Below, piece by piece: positions 20,044 to 28,407 of a stretch of 45,862 nt of DNA. The DNA comes from a virus. Numbering within the stretch: the stretch's first letter is position 1; each line of letters begins with the position of its first letter. Made by a program: the position numbers and the translations under genes. Location: IMG/VR virus record IMGVR_UViG_3300042447_000565, positions 1-45,862 of that record. The stretch is one strand, 5' to 3'. A model generated the notes under the pieces. That model ran no database searches. It was not told where the DNA came from and was given only the letters and a program-made list of their open reading frames with translations.

Positions 20044-22818
20044 ATGCCGCAGATTAACATATTAAACATTTTACAGGGAGACAATCAATCAACAATAGTT
20101 GACAAGATTAATTATAACTATGACCAAATACTTAGTGCTGGTGGTGGTCCGCAAGGACAACAAGGACTGATAGGTCCTACAGGATCTGTTGGTCCACAAG
20201 GACCACAAGGTGTTCAAGGAGTACAAGGTCCTTCAGGGACTAAATGGTTTGTTCAAGATAGCGCCCCAGCTATTAGTAATATAACAGGATCTAATCCATG
20301 GACATTTCCCACATTAGGAGATTATTGGTTAGACCCAGATTCTGCAAATCAAGAAGTTTATGTACTCTCTGCTACTGGATGGGTTGATACAGGATATGGA
20401 TTAAATGCCGGAGAGTTATTTCAAAAAGTTACACCAATTGATATAGTTGGAGGTGCTACTGGCTCTGGTATATTAATATCAGGAACTGGAACTAGTGGTG
20501 CTACTGCTGCCACATTGGTACTTTCAGATGCTTCAATTAGTGATTATACACCAGGAGGATCAGCAATATATAATGTTAATTACGAAGGAGCTAAATTAAA
20601 AATAGCCACTAGAAATGATAGACTTAAGATATTAAGTTTTGGCAGAGCTGATCTTGATATTACAACAGGGGCAGGTGCTACTGGATACCTAAATAACCCT
20701 TCACTAGAATGGGATACATCAAGCCCAGTAGCTCCTAATTTTTATGATATCTCTTTAAGAAACCCAGGGGGATCTATAGGTATAATATCTTCAGCTACTG
20801 CAGCTTCGGGAGGAGTAAATATTCTTGCTAAGGGTGAAATAACAGCAACTAGTAGTGAGGATAACATAATGCTAAGAACCCCAATACCAAATAAAGGTAC
20901 ATTTATTAGTGCAGCTTCTAATGGTGGATTTCTAGAATTATCAAATCAATCATCAGGAAATCCTAGCAATAATACCAATGCTCCTTTATTTGCTAATGCA
21001 ACAGGATTAGGTATTGGTTTAGGTACAGGTCAATTTAGACAATCAGGAGACGATTCAAGAAGATTAGGGGTATTTGGAAATACTAGTATATCTAAAACTC
21101 TTTCACTACATACTGGAGTTTTATTTACTGGTAATGCTTTATCTCCTCTAAATAACAATAAAGGTGTATTATTTGTAGAGGGACACAGTATGTTCGGGCA
21201 CACAAATCCTACCGGGGATAATTCAGGAGGAATACAAACAACAGGTATGGCAGAGGCGAGTAATAGATTTCCTCAATTATTTGTCACATCTCCTAACTAC
21301 GGACCAGGAGTACAAGTAAGAACAAAGGGAGCTTCTACATATGCACCAAGAACTATAATAGGTGACGGTGTATTTGATTTCACTTCTGCTGGTGGTGCAA
21401 CATCATCTGCAGGTACTGGTCCTGACATCACACAAGAGTTTTACGCTAATAGTAGCCACTTATTTGGCGCTGGTCCATTAATAAGTTATCAGCATAAGAT
21501 ATCAACACCAACAAATACCACAGGTTTTGCTCCTGTATTTAGTATTACTACGTATACTAATTCAGGTGTTTATAGTGCTAATAATGTTGCATCAAGGACT
21601 TTAATTCAAACTAAAAATTCTAATAGGTTATTAGAAATAATGGCGAACGGTACAGGAGGAGGAAATAAGCTTAATCTAGTAGCTGGTACGTATCCATTAC
21701 TAAGTGTAAATAGTGGTTCTGGAGCAACTGCAGGAGGAGTTTCTATAGGATCTTCTTCTAATACTTATTCTACTATATTATTACCCTTAACTGGATCAAC
21801 TTTTATTGGAGGTAATGCTAATAATCACAGTTTACTTGTAACAGGAGTACAGACTATAGGTACTGATAGTCCTATATCAATGTTTAATAATAGTGCAAAA
21901 GGACAAAACCAACTAGTTGGTGGTAATTCTTTACTTAAGATTTCAAGAGAGCTATATTCAACAACAACATTATCAAAAGGATCGCCTTCTGCAGCTGGAT
22001 ACTCCGTTAATAATTATCCTAACGGATTAGAGATAACATCTTTTATACCTTTAACATCAAGCACAAGCCTGAATGCCAATAAATCAGTAGCTATTGCAGT
22101 TGGCGCAAAAACATTAATTAGTGGTACAGCCATTGCTAATACTACTGGATTCTTTGTAAGCGATTCTGGGGAAAATATAGCTGTTGGACAGGCTATAGAT
22201 TATACTGCTGCTATAGGAGTTTCCGGAGCCGGTACAGATTATGCTATTAAGGCAAAAGGAAGTGTTGGAGTAACGGGAGGAAATGTTGAGGTAACAGGAA
22301 ATGTTGGTGTGACGGGAAATGTTGGAGTAACAGGAAATGTTGGTATTGTAGGTGATACATCAGCAACGGGTGATCTTACTGTTACAAATGATGTAATTAT
22401 TGGACCAAGTACAGGATCTTTAACATTAAATGCAAGTAGTAAGATAAAGAAAACGTGGACAGGATACGCATTTTTCTACTTTAATGAACCAGCCGATCCA
22501 ATAATAGCTTATGACTTTGGTGATCCTTATACTACAGGAGCATTGCCTACTGGATTTGGTTATAATCAAGCTGGAGGTGCATCGAATGCGAATAGTGCAA
22601 CAATTGTTTTAACACATCCTACTATAGATCCTTTAAAAACCACTGTACACGTAACTGGTAGATATGCAGGTTCCGGTTTTACCGATTCTTTATTTTGTTT
22701 CTTTACATCATCACCCCAAGTAACTACTACAAATATCTATATCCGGAGAATGATTAATTGGAATGATGGTAATAACGTTAAGCTAGGATTTAATTTTACT
22801 ATTATAGAATACTATTAA
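20044..22818 (+). CDS. Tail fibre with collagen-like stalk, 924 residues
   Basis: The N-terminal module INILNILQGDNQSTIVDKIN (about 3-30) probably anchors the fibre. It is followed by a collagen-like Gly-x-y stalk at about 33-67 (GPQGQQGLIGPTGSVGPQG and onward). A long beta-rich shaft follows. Near residues 738-770 there are tandem GNVGVT/GNVEVT hexapeptide repeats typical of a beta-helical fibre. The C-terminal domain (about 795-924) starts near KIKKTWTGYAFFYF and is the likely receptor-binding or trimerisation tip. No chaperone or peptidase domain is recognised. It is preceded by its own promoter-like motif, so it may be the first gene of a separate transcript. A host-binding fibre is the best reading. 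Confidence 0.8.
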   Translation: MPQINILNILQGDNQSTIVDKINYNYDQILSAGGGPQGQQGLIGPTGSVGPQGPQGVQGVQGPSGTKWFVQDSAPAISNITGSNPWTFPTLGDYWLDPDSANQEVYVLSATGWVDTGYGLNAGELFQKVTPIDIVGGATGSGILISGTGTSGATAATLVLSDASISDYTPGGSAIYNVNYEGAKLKIATRNDRLKILSFGRADLDITTGAGATGYLNNPSLEWDTSSPVAPNFYDISLRNPGGSIGIISSATAASGGVNILAKGEITATSSEDNIMLRTPIPNKGTFISAASNGGFLELSNQSSGNPSNNTNAPLFANATGLGIGLGTGQFRQSGDDSRRLGVFGNTSISKTLSLHTGVLFTGNALSPLNNNKGVLFVEGHSMFGHTNPTGDNSGGIQTTGMAEASNRFPQLFVTSPNYGPGVQVRTKGASTYAPRTIIGDGVFDFTSAGGATSSAGTGPDITQEFYANSSHLFGAGPLISYQHKISTPTNTTGFAPVFSITTYTNSGVYSANNVASRTLIQTKNSNRLLEIMANGTGGGNKLNLVAGTYPLLSVNSGSGATAGGVSIGSSSNTYSTILLPLTGSTFIGGNANNHSLLVTGVQTIGTDSPISMFNNSAKGQNQLVGGNSLLKISRELYSTTTLSKGSPSAAGYSVNNYPNGLEITSFIPLTSSTSLNANKSVAIAVGAKTLISGTAIANTTGFFVSDSGENIAVGQAIDYTAAIGVSGAGTDYAIKAKGSVGVTGGNVEVTGNVGVTGNVGVTGNVGIVGDTSATGDLTVTNDVIIGPSTGSLTLNASSKIKKTWTGYAFFYFNEPADPIIAYDFGDPYTTGALPTGFGYNQAGGASNANSATIVLTHPTIDPLKTTVHVTGRYAGSGFTDSLFCFFTSSPQVTTTNIYIRRMINWNDGNNVKLGFNFTIIEYY
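22258..22352 (+). repeat. In-frame 18-bp tandem repeats in fibre gene
   Basis: About five imperfect copies of an 18-base unit (consensus GGAAATGTTGGAGTAACA) encode the hexapeptide G-N-V-G-V-T inside the fibre gene. Copies differ mainly at third positions. Such in-frame repeats are prone to copy-number change by slippage or recombination and would change shaft length by six residues per unit. Confidence 0.8.
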
Positions 22819-22819
22819 T

Positions 22820-23023
22820 ATGAAGAAATGGTTTATTGAACAATATAATGATATACATGATAATCTTTCCGCAATAGAGAAAGAGATTGGATATCATTTA
22901 GAGAACAAAGAGAATCTTATCGGTCGCGAAGAGATTATCGAGTCTCTTAAAACCAAAGCTCAATTAGAGATTGAGCGATTAAATAAAACAAGAGAAGATG
23001 AAAGAAGAATCTTTAATTACTAA
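22820..23023 (+). CDS. Small charged helical protein, 67 residues
   Basis: Unrecognised. The sequence is almost entirely helix-forming and charged (IEKEIGYHLENKENL, LKTKAQLEIERLN), suggesting a short coiled coil. It starts one base after the fibre stop codon and its end overlaps the next gene (start 22998) by 26 bases, which suggests translational coupling. Its position between a fibre gene and a membrane-anchored protein would fit a small chaperone or lysis-associated protein, but nothing in the sequence decides this. Confidence 0.6.
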   Translation: MKKWFIEQYNDIHDNLSAIEKEIGYHLENKENLIGREEIIESLKTKAQLEIERLNKTREDERRIFNY

Positions 23024-23795
23024 AATGCTTAAAAGAAAGGACATTGTGCTACTAGCAATAGTTGCTGCACTTTGTTTATTGCTATTTAGACAGTGCGACA
23101 GCAACTTATCACTTAAGTCACAGATCAAGATACAGAATATGAATTTAGATGCGTTAAAAGACACTGTACGCATTCAAGAAAATAAAGCTGGTGAAGCAAC
23201 ATATGTGAGAAAGACCCTATTGTCTTCCAAGGAAGATTTAGAAAAACTCAATAAAGGATTAGCTGAAGAATTAGATAAACAGAAGGGAAAAGTCATAGTG
23301 ATTGAGAAGGTAATAACTGAGACTAAAGTTGATACACATTATGTAAATAATTATCTCACTAGTTATCAAAACGGTAATTATAGTTTAGATTGGAAATATG
23401 ATTCTTTATTTTCTGTAAACAATTACAGAAAATTTTCAGGTAAGAGTTTCTTTATTGTAGACACAATTAATAATAGTGTTATTCCAGGAAAAACCAGAAT
23501 AGACCAAGACGAAATGGGATTCTCATTTATCACTGGTCTTAGAGAGAAAGATAAAGCTCTTGAAATATTTGTAACCCCTAAATATCCAGGAATGAAAATC
23601 ACAGATATCGAAGGTGCTGTTATAGATCCTTATAAGTCGGATGTGCTTAAGTCAATGTTTCCCAACAAAAAATGGTCAGTTGGACCTTATGTTGGAATTG
23701 GTGTGGGAGCAGGATATGGACTTAATGGCAAACCTATTGCTGGACCTGTATTCAATATAGGATTAGGTGTTCAGTATTCTTGGTTTAAATTTTAA
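22998..23795 (+). CDS. Membrane-anchored coiled-coil protein with outer-membrane-like C-terminus (spanin candidate)
   Basis: A 265-residue protein with three visible parts. An N-terminal transmembrane helix lies at about 16-32 (IVLLAIVAALCLLLF) after a basic flank (KRK). A charged helical stretch follows at about 36-112. A C-terminal segment at about 224-265 has the alternating Gly/aromatic pattern of outer-membrane beta strands (VGPYVGIGVGAGYG, FNIGLGVQYSWFKF) and ends in Phe, as outer-membrane proteins often do. This layout could span the Gram-negative periplasm, like a one-piece spanin, though known u-spanins are built differently (N-terminal lipoprotein, C-terminal helix). A later ATG at 23025 starts one base after the preceding stop and leaves a cleaner N-terminal anchor. 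Lysis function is inference; a virion or envelope protein is possible. Confidence 0.7.
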   Translation: MKEESLITKMLKRKDIVLLAIVAALCLLLFRQCDSNLSLKSQIKIQNMNLDALKDTVRIQENKAGEATYVRKTLLSSKEDLEKLNKGLAEELDKQKGKVIVIEKVITETKVDTHYVNNYLTSYQNGNYSLDWKYDSLFSVNNYRKFSGKSFFIVDTINNSVIPGKTRIDQDEMGFSFITGLREKDKALEIFVTPKYPGMKITDIEGAVIDPYKSDVLKSMFPNKKWSVGPYVGIGVGAGYGLNGKPIAGPVFNIGLGVQYSWFKF

Positions 23796-23809
23796 GGAAT
23801 ATATACGAC

Positions 23810-26155
23810 ATGGCTTATACATCAACACAAAGGTTTGTTAAAATCACTGATTACTTATTATTAGAGTATAATTACACAACTGCACCAACTCCTGAAATAT
23901 ATTATGTTAATACTGGATTCCCTGCAATAGGATTTGAAAAAATAGTAAATGGGTATTTTGATAACACTGTACAGATATTAAATGATCCTAATGCAGAAGC
24001 CACAACAAACAATGTTAGGGATTTAAGTGTAGTCCAGATTGACAAAAATAGATTTGTTACATTAGATAAAGATTACTTAGTTCCTTATTTAGATACAGAT
24101 CCTAAATTAACTTCAGTAAGTAATCTTCCTGTAGTGTTTCCTTCTAACATAGGAGTTTATTATGACTCTGTAAAATTCCATATTGTATCAGGATACAATT
24201 TTGATAATCTTGATGGTGTAATTTTGCAAGCTAAATATCAAGAAAGAACTGGGAAAAAAGCCACGGTAATGCAGATTTTGTTACAAAAATCTGATGTATT
24301 ATTATCAGTTTTAAATCCTAATCCTATTTATTTAGGGGGTGCTTTATATGACAGATATGTAGAGGTTAAGATTCCTGCCTATGCTAATATGGTTTATGAG
24401 TTTGAAGTACTGAATGGAAATTCCACACAGTCAAGCACATTAGCTGCAAAGATATCTTCAGATGGAAAAGGATTCTTAAAAGATGCTCCTGTAGAGTTTA
24501 CAATATTTGAAGTCACACAGACTGTTCTTAAAAATGGATATCAGAATTATATAGGTCAAACTAGATCACAGCTCAGTATATTTCCCAAAGATAATTTTAG
24601 TTCTTTAGCTGGGGTTATTCAGGAGAATCAATTTTATAATTATTTAGAATTCTATCCCACATGGGATGGTAATTTTTTAGAAGATTTCTTAACAGCAGAA
24701 GGAAAGGTGGGAAATACCTATTATGTTGTTAATGAGCTAGAGGTAAAAGAGCAAGTGGGTCTTTCTTATATAACTACATACAATTTTTCTAGCACACAAA
24801 TAGACGATTTTAACTCTCCTTCTATATTTAGGCCAGTTTTAACTAATCCTTTATCCACATCTTTTGTTGTGAATTACACTATGAGATTGGTTAATAAAGG
24901 AAATCAGAATCAGATCATAAGAAGATCTACATTTTCTTCCTTTGATATAAACAAATACGGAAAAGAAAATAATGTAATAAATCTTACTACTGGTGCATAT
25001 GCTCAGAAAGTTTATAATAAAATAATACAAGCACCTAATCTTATTTCTGGTGTGGGAGTTGCTCCTAATGTCACTCCATTAGAAAAGAAAATACCAGTAT
25101 TTTATAAAGATAATAATATTTCAGTAACACAGGAAACTATAATTATAGATAAAGACGGTAATGTGATATCAGAAACATCAGGTCCAGACGTAACACAATT
25201 ATACGGTCAAGGTAAAGCCAAGATTTTAATAGATCCTTTTGATAACTTCTATAAATTCACAGTGTATAATTTAAAAGATGCAACAACTCCAGAGATAATA
25301 GATCTTGGTAATTCTTTAACTTATTATATGGTATTTTTAGATTCTAGTGGTCAGAGTGTTAGGGTGGAAAATATAAAGAATAAAACATCAATATCTAATC
25401 CTTCACAGGGACAGGTTTCATTTAAGGTTGTTGGATCTAATTCTAAAAAAATTCTTGGATTTATTAGTAAAGAATTTTATATAGTTTCTAAGACCCCAGA
25501 TGGCATAGAAACTAAGCTATATTCTGGATCTTGGCAAAATCAGTCTGAGTTTTTAGCAAGTACTAATACAATTCAAGTTGCTACTACAACTGGAGTTACT
25601 GGAGCTACTACAACCACAACTACAACTGTTTCTTCAACAGGAACAACAGGAACAACGGGAACTTCAACAACTACAGGAAATCAAATTAATTCTAAAGTAC
25701 CAATTACTAAAGTTAACAAAGCTATAAAAGATTATGTTTTGGGAAGTAGCTCTATACTAAGTGTTAAACCCGCTACACAATTAAATTCTACAGGATCTGG
25801 AGTTTCTGTTGGAAAATCATCATTATCCATACAAAGTTCTTTACAATCGGTTAATATAAATATACCAGCTTTAGCTGATTCAATAGCAGGTAAAGAATCA
25901 CTAATATTTGGAGCAACAGTGATTGTGTCTGATGTACAAAAAGTAGTTAATTATTATTTTACACCAGGATCCCCTGGAGCAACATTATTTAAAGGTATAA
26001 AACCTAGTCAATTCTTAACTGCAGCTTTACAGATTCACCCTAAATTAGCAAATGGAACTTTTGATCCCACATATGTCAAATATTGTAATGCTTTAGTATT
26101 TCCTGTTACTAATGATCCTGAAGCAGCTGCAAATAAAGGTAAGACAAAGAAATAA
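23810..26155 (+). CDS. Large virion structural protein with Thr-rich linker, 781 residues
   Basis: Family not recognised. The N-terminal region (FVKITDYLLLEYNYTT) and the beta-rich body resemble the other large structural proteins of this operon. At about residues 588-626 there is a low-complexity Thr/Gly/Ser linker (TTGVTGATTTTTTTVSSTG and onward) separating the main body from a C-terminal domain (about 640-781) with SIAGKESLIFGATVIV and a Lys-rich end. It is followed 7 bases later by a tube-like protein gene. A baseplate, tail or fibre-associated role is inferred from context and composition. Confidence 0.7.
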   Translation: MAYTSTQRFVKITDYLLLEYNYTTAPTPEIYYVNTGFPAIGFEKIVNGYFDNTVQILNDPNAEATTNNVRDLSVVQIDKNRFVTLDKDYLVPYLDTDPKLTSVSNLPVVFPSNIGVYYDSVKFHIVSGYNFDNLDGVILQAKYQERTGKKATVMQILLQKSDVLLSVLNPNPIYLGGALYDRYVEVKIPAYANMVYEFEVLNGNSTQSSTLAAKISSDGKGFLKDAPVEFTIFEVTQTVLKNGYQNYIGQTRSQLSIFPKDNFSSLAGVIQENQFYNYLEFYPTWDGNFLEDFLTAEGKVGNTYYVVNELEVKEQVGLSYITTYNFSSTQIDDFNSPSIFRPVLTNPLSTSFVVNYTMRLVNKGNQNQIIRRSTFSSFDINKYGKENNVINLTTGAYAQKVYNKIIQAPNLISGVGVAPNVTPLEKKIPVFYKDNNISVTQETIIIDKDGNVISETSGPDVTQLYGQGKAKILIDPFDNFYKFTVYNLKDATTPEIIDLGNSLTYYMVFLDSSGQSVRVENIKNKTSISNPSQGQVSFKVVGSNSKKILGFISKEFYIVSKTPDGIETKLYSGSWQNQSEFLASTNTIQVATTTGVTGATTTTTTTVSSTGTTGTTGTSTTTGNQINSKVPITKVNKAIKDYVLGSSSILSVKPATQLNSTGSGVSVGKSSLSIQSSLQSVNINIPALADSIAGKESLIFGATVIVSDVQKVVNYYFTPGSPGATLFKGIKPSQFLTAALQIHPKLANGTFDPTYVKYCNALVFPVTNDPEAAANKGKTKK
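25578..25680 (+). repeat. ACA/ACT-rich low-complexity tract encoding Thr linker
   Basis: A run of near-repeated ACA, ACT and GGA codons (for example ACAGGAACAACAGGAACAACG) encodes the Thr/Gly/Ser linker of the 781-residue protein. It looks like slippage-prone simple sequence under coding constraint. Confidence 0.7.
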
Positions 26156-26162
26156 TTAACAA

Positions 26163-26714
26163 ATGATTTTAAATGCTAGACAGAATGGTTTCATCTTTAA
26201 TTTTCCTAAGGGATTTGTAGTTGATAGTGTAATTGATAAGTATTCTAAATATGTTAAGAGAATGCCCATTCCTTATGACACAGTAAATGACTTTATAAAT
26301 TCAACTATTCAGCAAGTTAATTTTCCCACACTCAGAACTATAGATACTGTGGAACAAATTAGACCTGGTGGTTTTAAACAAACTTATAAGAGTGCTACAA
26401 CTCTACAAAATTTAATACAAAGAGATTTCACTGTCACTTTTAAGTTGGGCGAAGGATTTATAAACTATTGGATTTTGTATGAGAACATAATAAAGTTCTT
26501 GGATTTCCAAAATCCGGAACAATATCTACAGGACTTTAGATTATTATTACTTGATAATGAGGGAGTTGTTATGGCTAGCGTGCTTCTACAACAGCCGGTC
26601 TTCACTTCATTATCTGAAATACAATTGAACTACGCTTCAAGTACACCTCAATTTTCTACTTTCTCAATAGGATTTAAATGTAATTACGTGGATGTTAAAC
26701 TTGAAATCGGATAA
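26163..26714 (+). CDS. Putative tail tube-like or baseplate protein, 183 residues
   Basis: A 183-residue protein with FNFPKGFVVDSVIDKYSKYV near the N-terminus and a beta-rich C-terminus (FSTFSIGFKCNYVDVKLEIG). The length and the pattern of a helix flanked by beta strands resemble T4 gp19-type tube proteins and gp54-like tube initiators, but this is resemblance, not a motif match. It follows the large structural genes and overlaps the resolvase gene by 23 bases, so it closes the structural operon. Alternative: an unrelated small baseplate protein. Confidence 0.6.
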   Translation: MILNARQNGFIFNFPKGFVVDSVIDKYSKYVKRMPIPYDTVNDFINSTIQQVNFPTLRTIDTVEQIRPGGFKQTYKSATTLQNLIQRDFTVTFKLGEGFINYWILYENIIKFLDFQNPEQYLQDFRLLLLDNEGVVMASVLLQQPVFTSLSEIQLNYASSTPQFSTFSIGFKCNYVDVKLEIG

Positions 26715-27390
26715 GAGAATAGTCGGTGTCGATTTTTCGTTGAACTCTCCTGGGTTTTGTATACTAACAAATGATAGCTGTAAATGGATAAGTCTTCATA
26801 GAACAACTAACATCATAGATAAGATGCTTAAAAAAGAGGGATCTCCTTTTAAAGTTCTCAATGATAATGGGAGTGTCTCAATAAATATTATTTCCAAGAA
26901 AGAATTTACTGGAGAATATCACGAGAAGGAAAGACAGAAGATTTTAAACGCTGTTTATTTTTCTGAAGTTGCTTTGGATCTTTTATCCCCATATCTCGAC
27001 GAGAACACTATAGTGGGTATGGAAGGTTTATCTTTTGGATCTAATGGTAATTCACTTATAGATATTTCTATGACAACCGCTCTAATTAGAGCTGGTGTAG
27101 TTAAGAAAATAAATCCTGATAATTTCTATGTGATCTCTCCGACCACACTTAAGAAATTTGCAGTAAAAGGAAATGCTAAGAAAGATGAGCTTTACTGTAA
27201 GCTTATAGAAGACAGAATATCTGAGGACAGATTAAAACCACTTTTGAATGTTTTGAAGGAATATAAAGATTTATGGATCAAAGGAGCGGGTAAAGTTGAG
27301 AACCCTTGTTCTGATATAATTGATGCAACATGGATCTGTTTGTTTATTGAGGATAATTTAGAGAAACTTTTATCTGGTAGTAAGATATAA
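26692..27390 (+). CDS. RuvC-like Holliday junction resolvase
   Basis: A 232-residue RNase H-fold nuclease. The catalytic acidic residues are visible in order: D14 in VGVDFSLNSPG, E111 in VGMEGLSFGSNG, and D208/D211 in PCSDIIDATW, with the lysine-containing KGNAKKDEL (K163/K164) between them as in RuvC. The family cleaves four-way junctions. In T4 that job is done by the unrelated endonuclease VII (gp49), so here a RuvC-type enzyme probably debranches replicating DNA before packaging. The start overlaps the preceding gene by 23 bases, and the gene leads into the gp32-primase-UvsY-UvsW operon. Confidence 0.85.
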   Translation: MLNLKSDKRIVGVDFSLNSPGFCILTNDSCKWISLHRTTNIIDKMLKKEGSPFKVLNDNGSVSINIISKKEFTGEYHEKERQKILNAVYFSEVALDLLSPYLDENTIVGMEGLSFGSNGNSLIDISMTTALIRAGVVKKINPDNFYVISPTTLKKFAVKGNAKKDELYCKLIEDRISEDRLKPLLNVLKEYKDLWIKGAGKVENPCSDIIDATWICLFIEDNLEKLLSGSKI

Positions 27391-27393
27391 ATA
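27386..27393 (+). promoter_or_regulatory. TATAAATA late-promoter-like element before gp32
   Basis: An exact copy of the T4 late promoter octamer TATAAATA (inside GATATAAATAC) lies 35 bases before the gp32 start, overlapping the stop codon of the resolvase gene. The 38-base gap that follows is almost pure A/T. In T4, gene 32 has late transcription in addition to middle promoters. Function is inferred from sequence match and position. Confidence 0.4.
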
Positions 27394-27428
27394 CTAAATA
27401 ATATAAATTAAAAAAAACTTGAATTATT

Positions 27429-28394
27429 ATGGAAGAAAATTTTGACATCTTTAATCTTGACAATGAATCGTTTGTTAAGCAGGAAATTAAAACAAAGGAC
27501 GATGATGAGTTTATTTATAAACCTTATCCCGAATTAGGAAAAGACGGAGTGTATAAATCTTTAATTAGATTCTTACCTAACATCACAAATCCTAAAAAAT
27601 CTAAAATTCACCAATATTATGTTTGGTTGAAAGATCCAGTAGACGGAGCAAATCACAAAGCTATTTGTCCATCTACGGTAGGAAAAAAATCAATACTTAA
27701 AGATCTTTTTTGGAAGCTTAAAAATTCTGCTTCTGCTAAGGATCAGGATTTATCTAAATCATTCTCTAGAAAAGAAGATTTTTATTCTTTAATTCAAGTA
27801 GTTAAAGATGCAAATCGACCAGACTTGGAAGGTAAAATTATGATATTCAAATTCGGTAGAAAGGTTAACGATATGATCGAGCAACAAATCAAACCAGAAT
27901 TCGGAAATCCTTCAAATCCTTATGACTTATTCGAAGGTAAAAACTTCGGTCTTCAAGTGAGAAAAGTTGGAGAATGGAACAACTATGATCTTTGTCAATT
28001 TGTAGGAGATAAAATGGCTTTAATTATTGATGGAGTATCAGTAGAAAGATCTGAAGAAGGTAGAGAGATGGTTACAAACTTTCTTAAGACTGGTCCTTTA
28101 GATATAGAAAAATATGATTATTCTGATTGGGACGATGAAGAGAATGAAAAAATCATGAGAATTATTAGAAACACAATTCCTGACGGAAGAATGGTTTCTG
28201 AGATTATCGGAACTAGTTCAGATTCTAAACCAGTAAGTACAACTGCTTCTGTAGATTCATTCTACGAAGATGCTAATAGCAGAACATCAACCCAAGAATC
28301 TAATGATACAGAGGATGAAGCTCCTGCTAAACCTGCTAAAGCACCAGCTAAAAAATCTGCACCATCTTTGGATGATCTTTATAACGATCTATAA
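27429..28394 (+). CDS. 32: gp32-like single-stranded DNA-binding protein
   Basis: A 321-residue protein with the layout of T4 gp32 (301 residues): a short N-terminal tail, a core with RFLPN and HQYYVWLKDPVDG, an N-P-Y-DLFEGKNF segment, and an acidic tail preceded by a Lys/Ala/Pro-rich linker (PAKPAKAPAKK) ending SLDDLYNDL. The core coats single-stranded DNA; the acidic tail of this family recruits replication and recombination partners. Only two cysteines are present (ICPS and DLCQF), so the zinc-binding His/Cys cluster of T4 gp32 is absent. It sits directly before the primase gene, in a DNA replication and recombination operon. Confidence 0.88.
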   Translation: MEENFDIFNLDNESFVKQEIKTKDDDEFIYKPYPELGKDGVYKSLIRFLPNITNPKKSKIHQYYVWLKDPVDGANHKAICPSTVGKKSILKDLFWKLKNSASAKDQDLSKSFSRKEDFYSLIQVVKDANRPDLEGKIMIFKFGRKVNDMIEQQIKPEFGNPSNPYDLFEGKNFGLQVRKVGEWNNYDLCQFVGDKMALIIDGVSVERSEEGREMVTNFLKTGPLDIEKYDYSDWDDEENEKIMRIIRNTIPDGRMVSEIIGTSSDSKPVSTTASVDSFYEDANSRTSTQESNDTEDEAPAKPAKAPAKKSAPSLDDLYNDL

Positions 28395-28407
28395 ATAATG
28401 GATTGTT

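Noticed and set aside
22258-22352. Regularly spaced repeats that could suggest a CRISPR array
   Set aside because: The units are contiguous 18-base in-frame repeats encoding GNVGVT inside a fibre gene, with no spacers. The same applies to the collagen repeats at 45648-45862.
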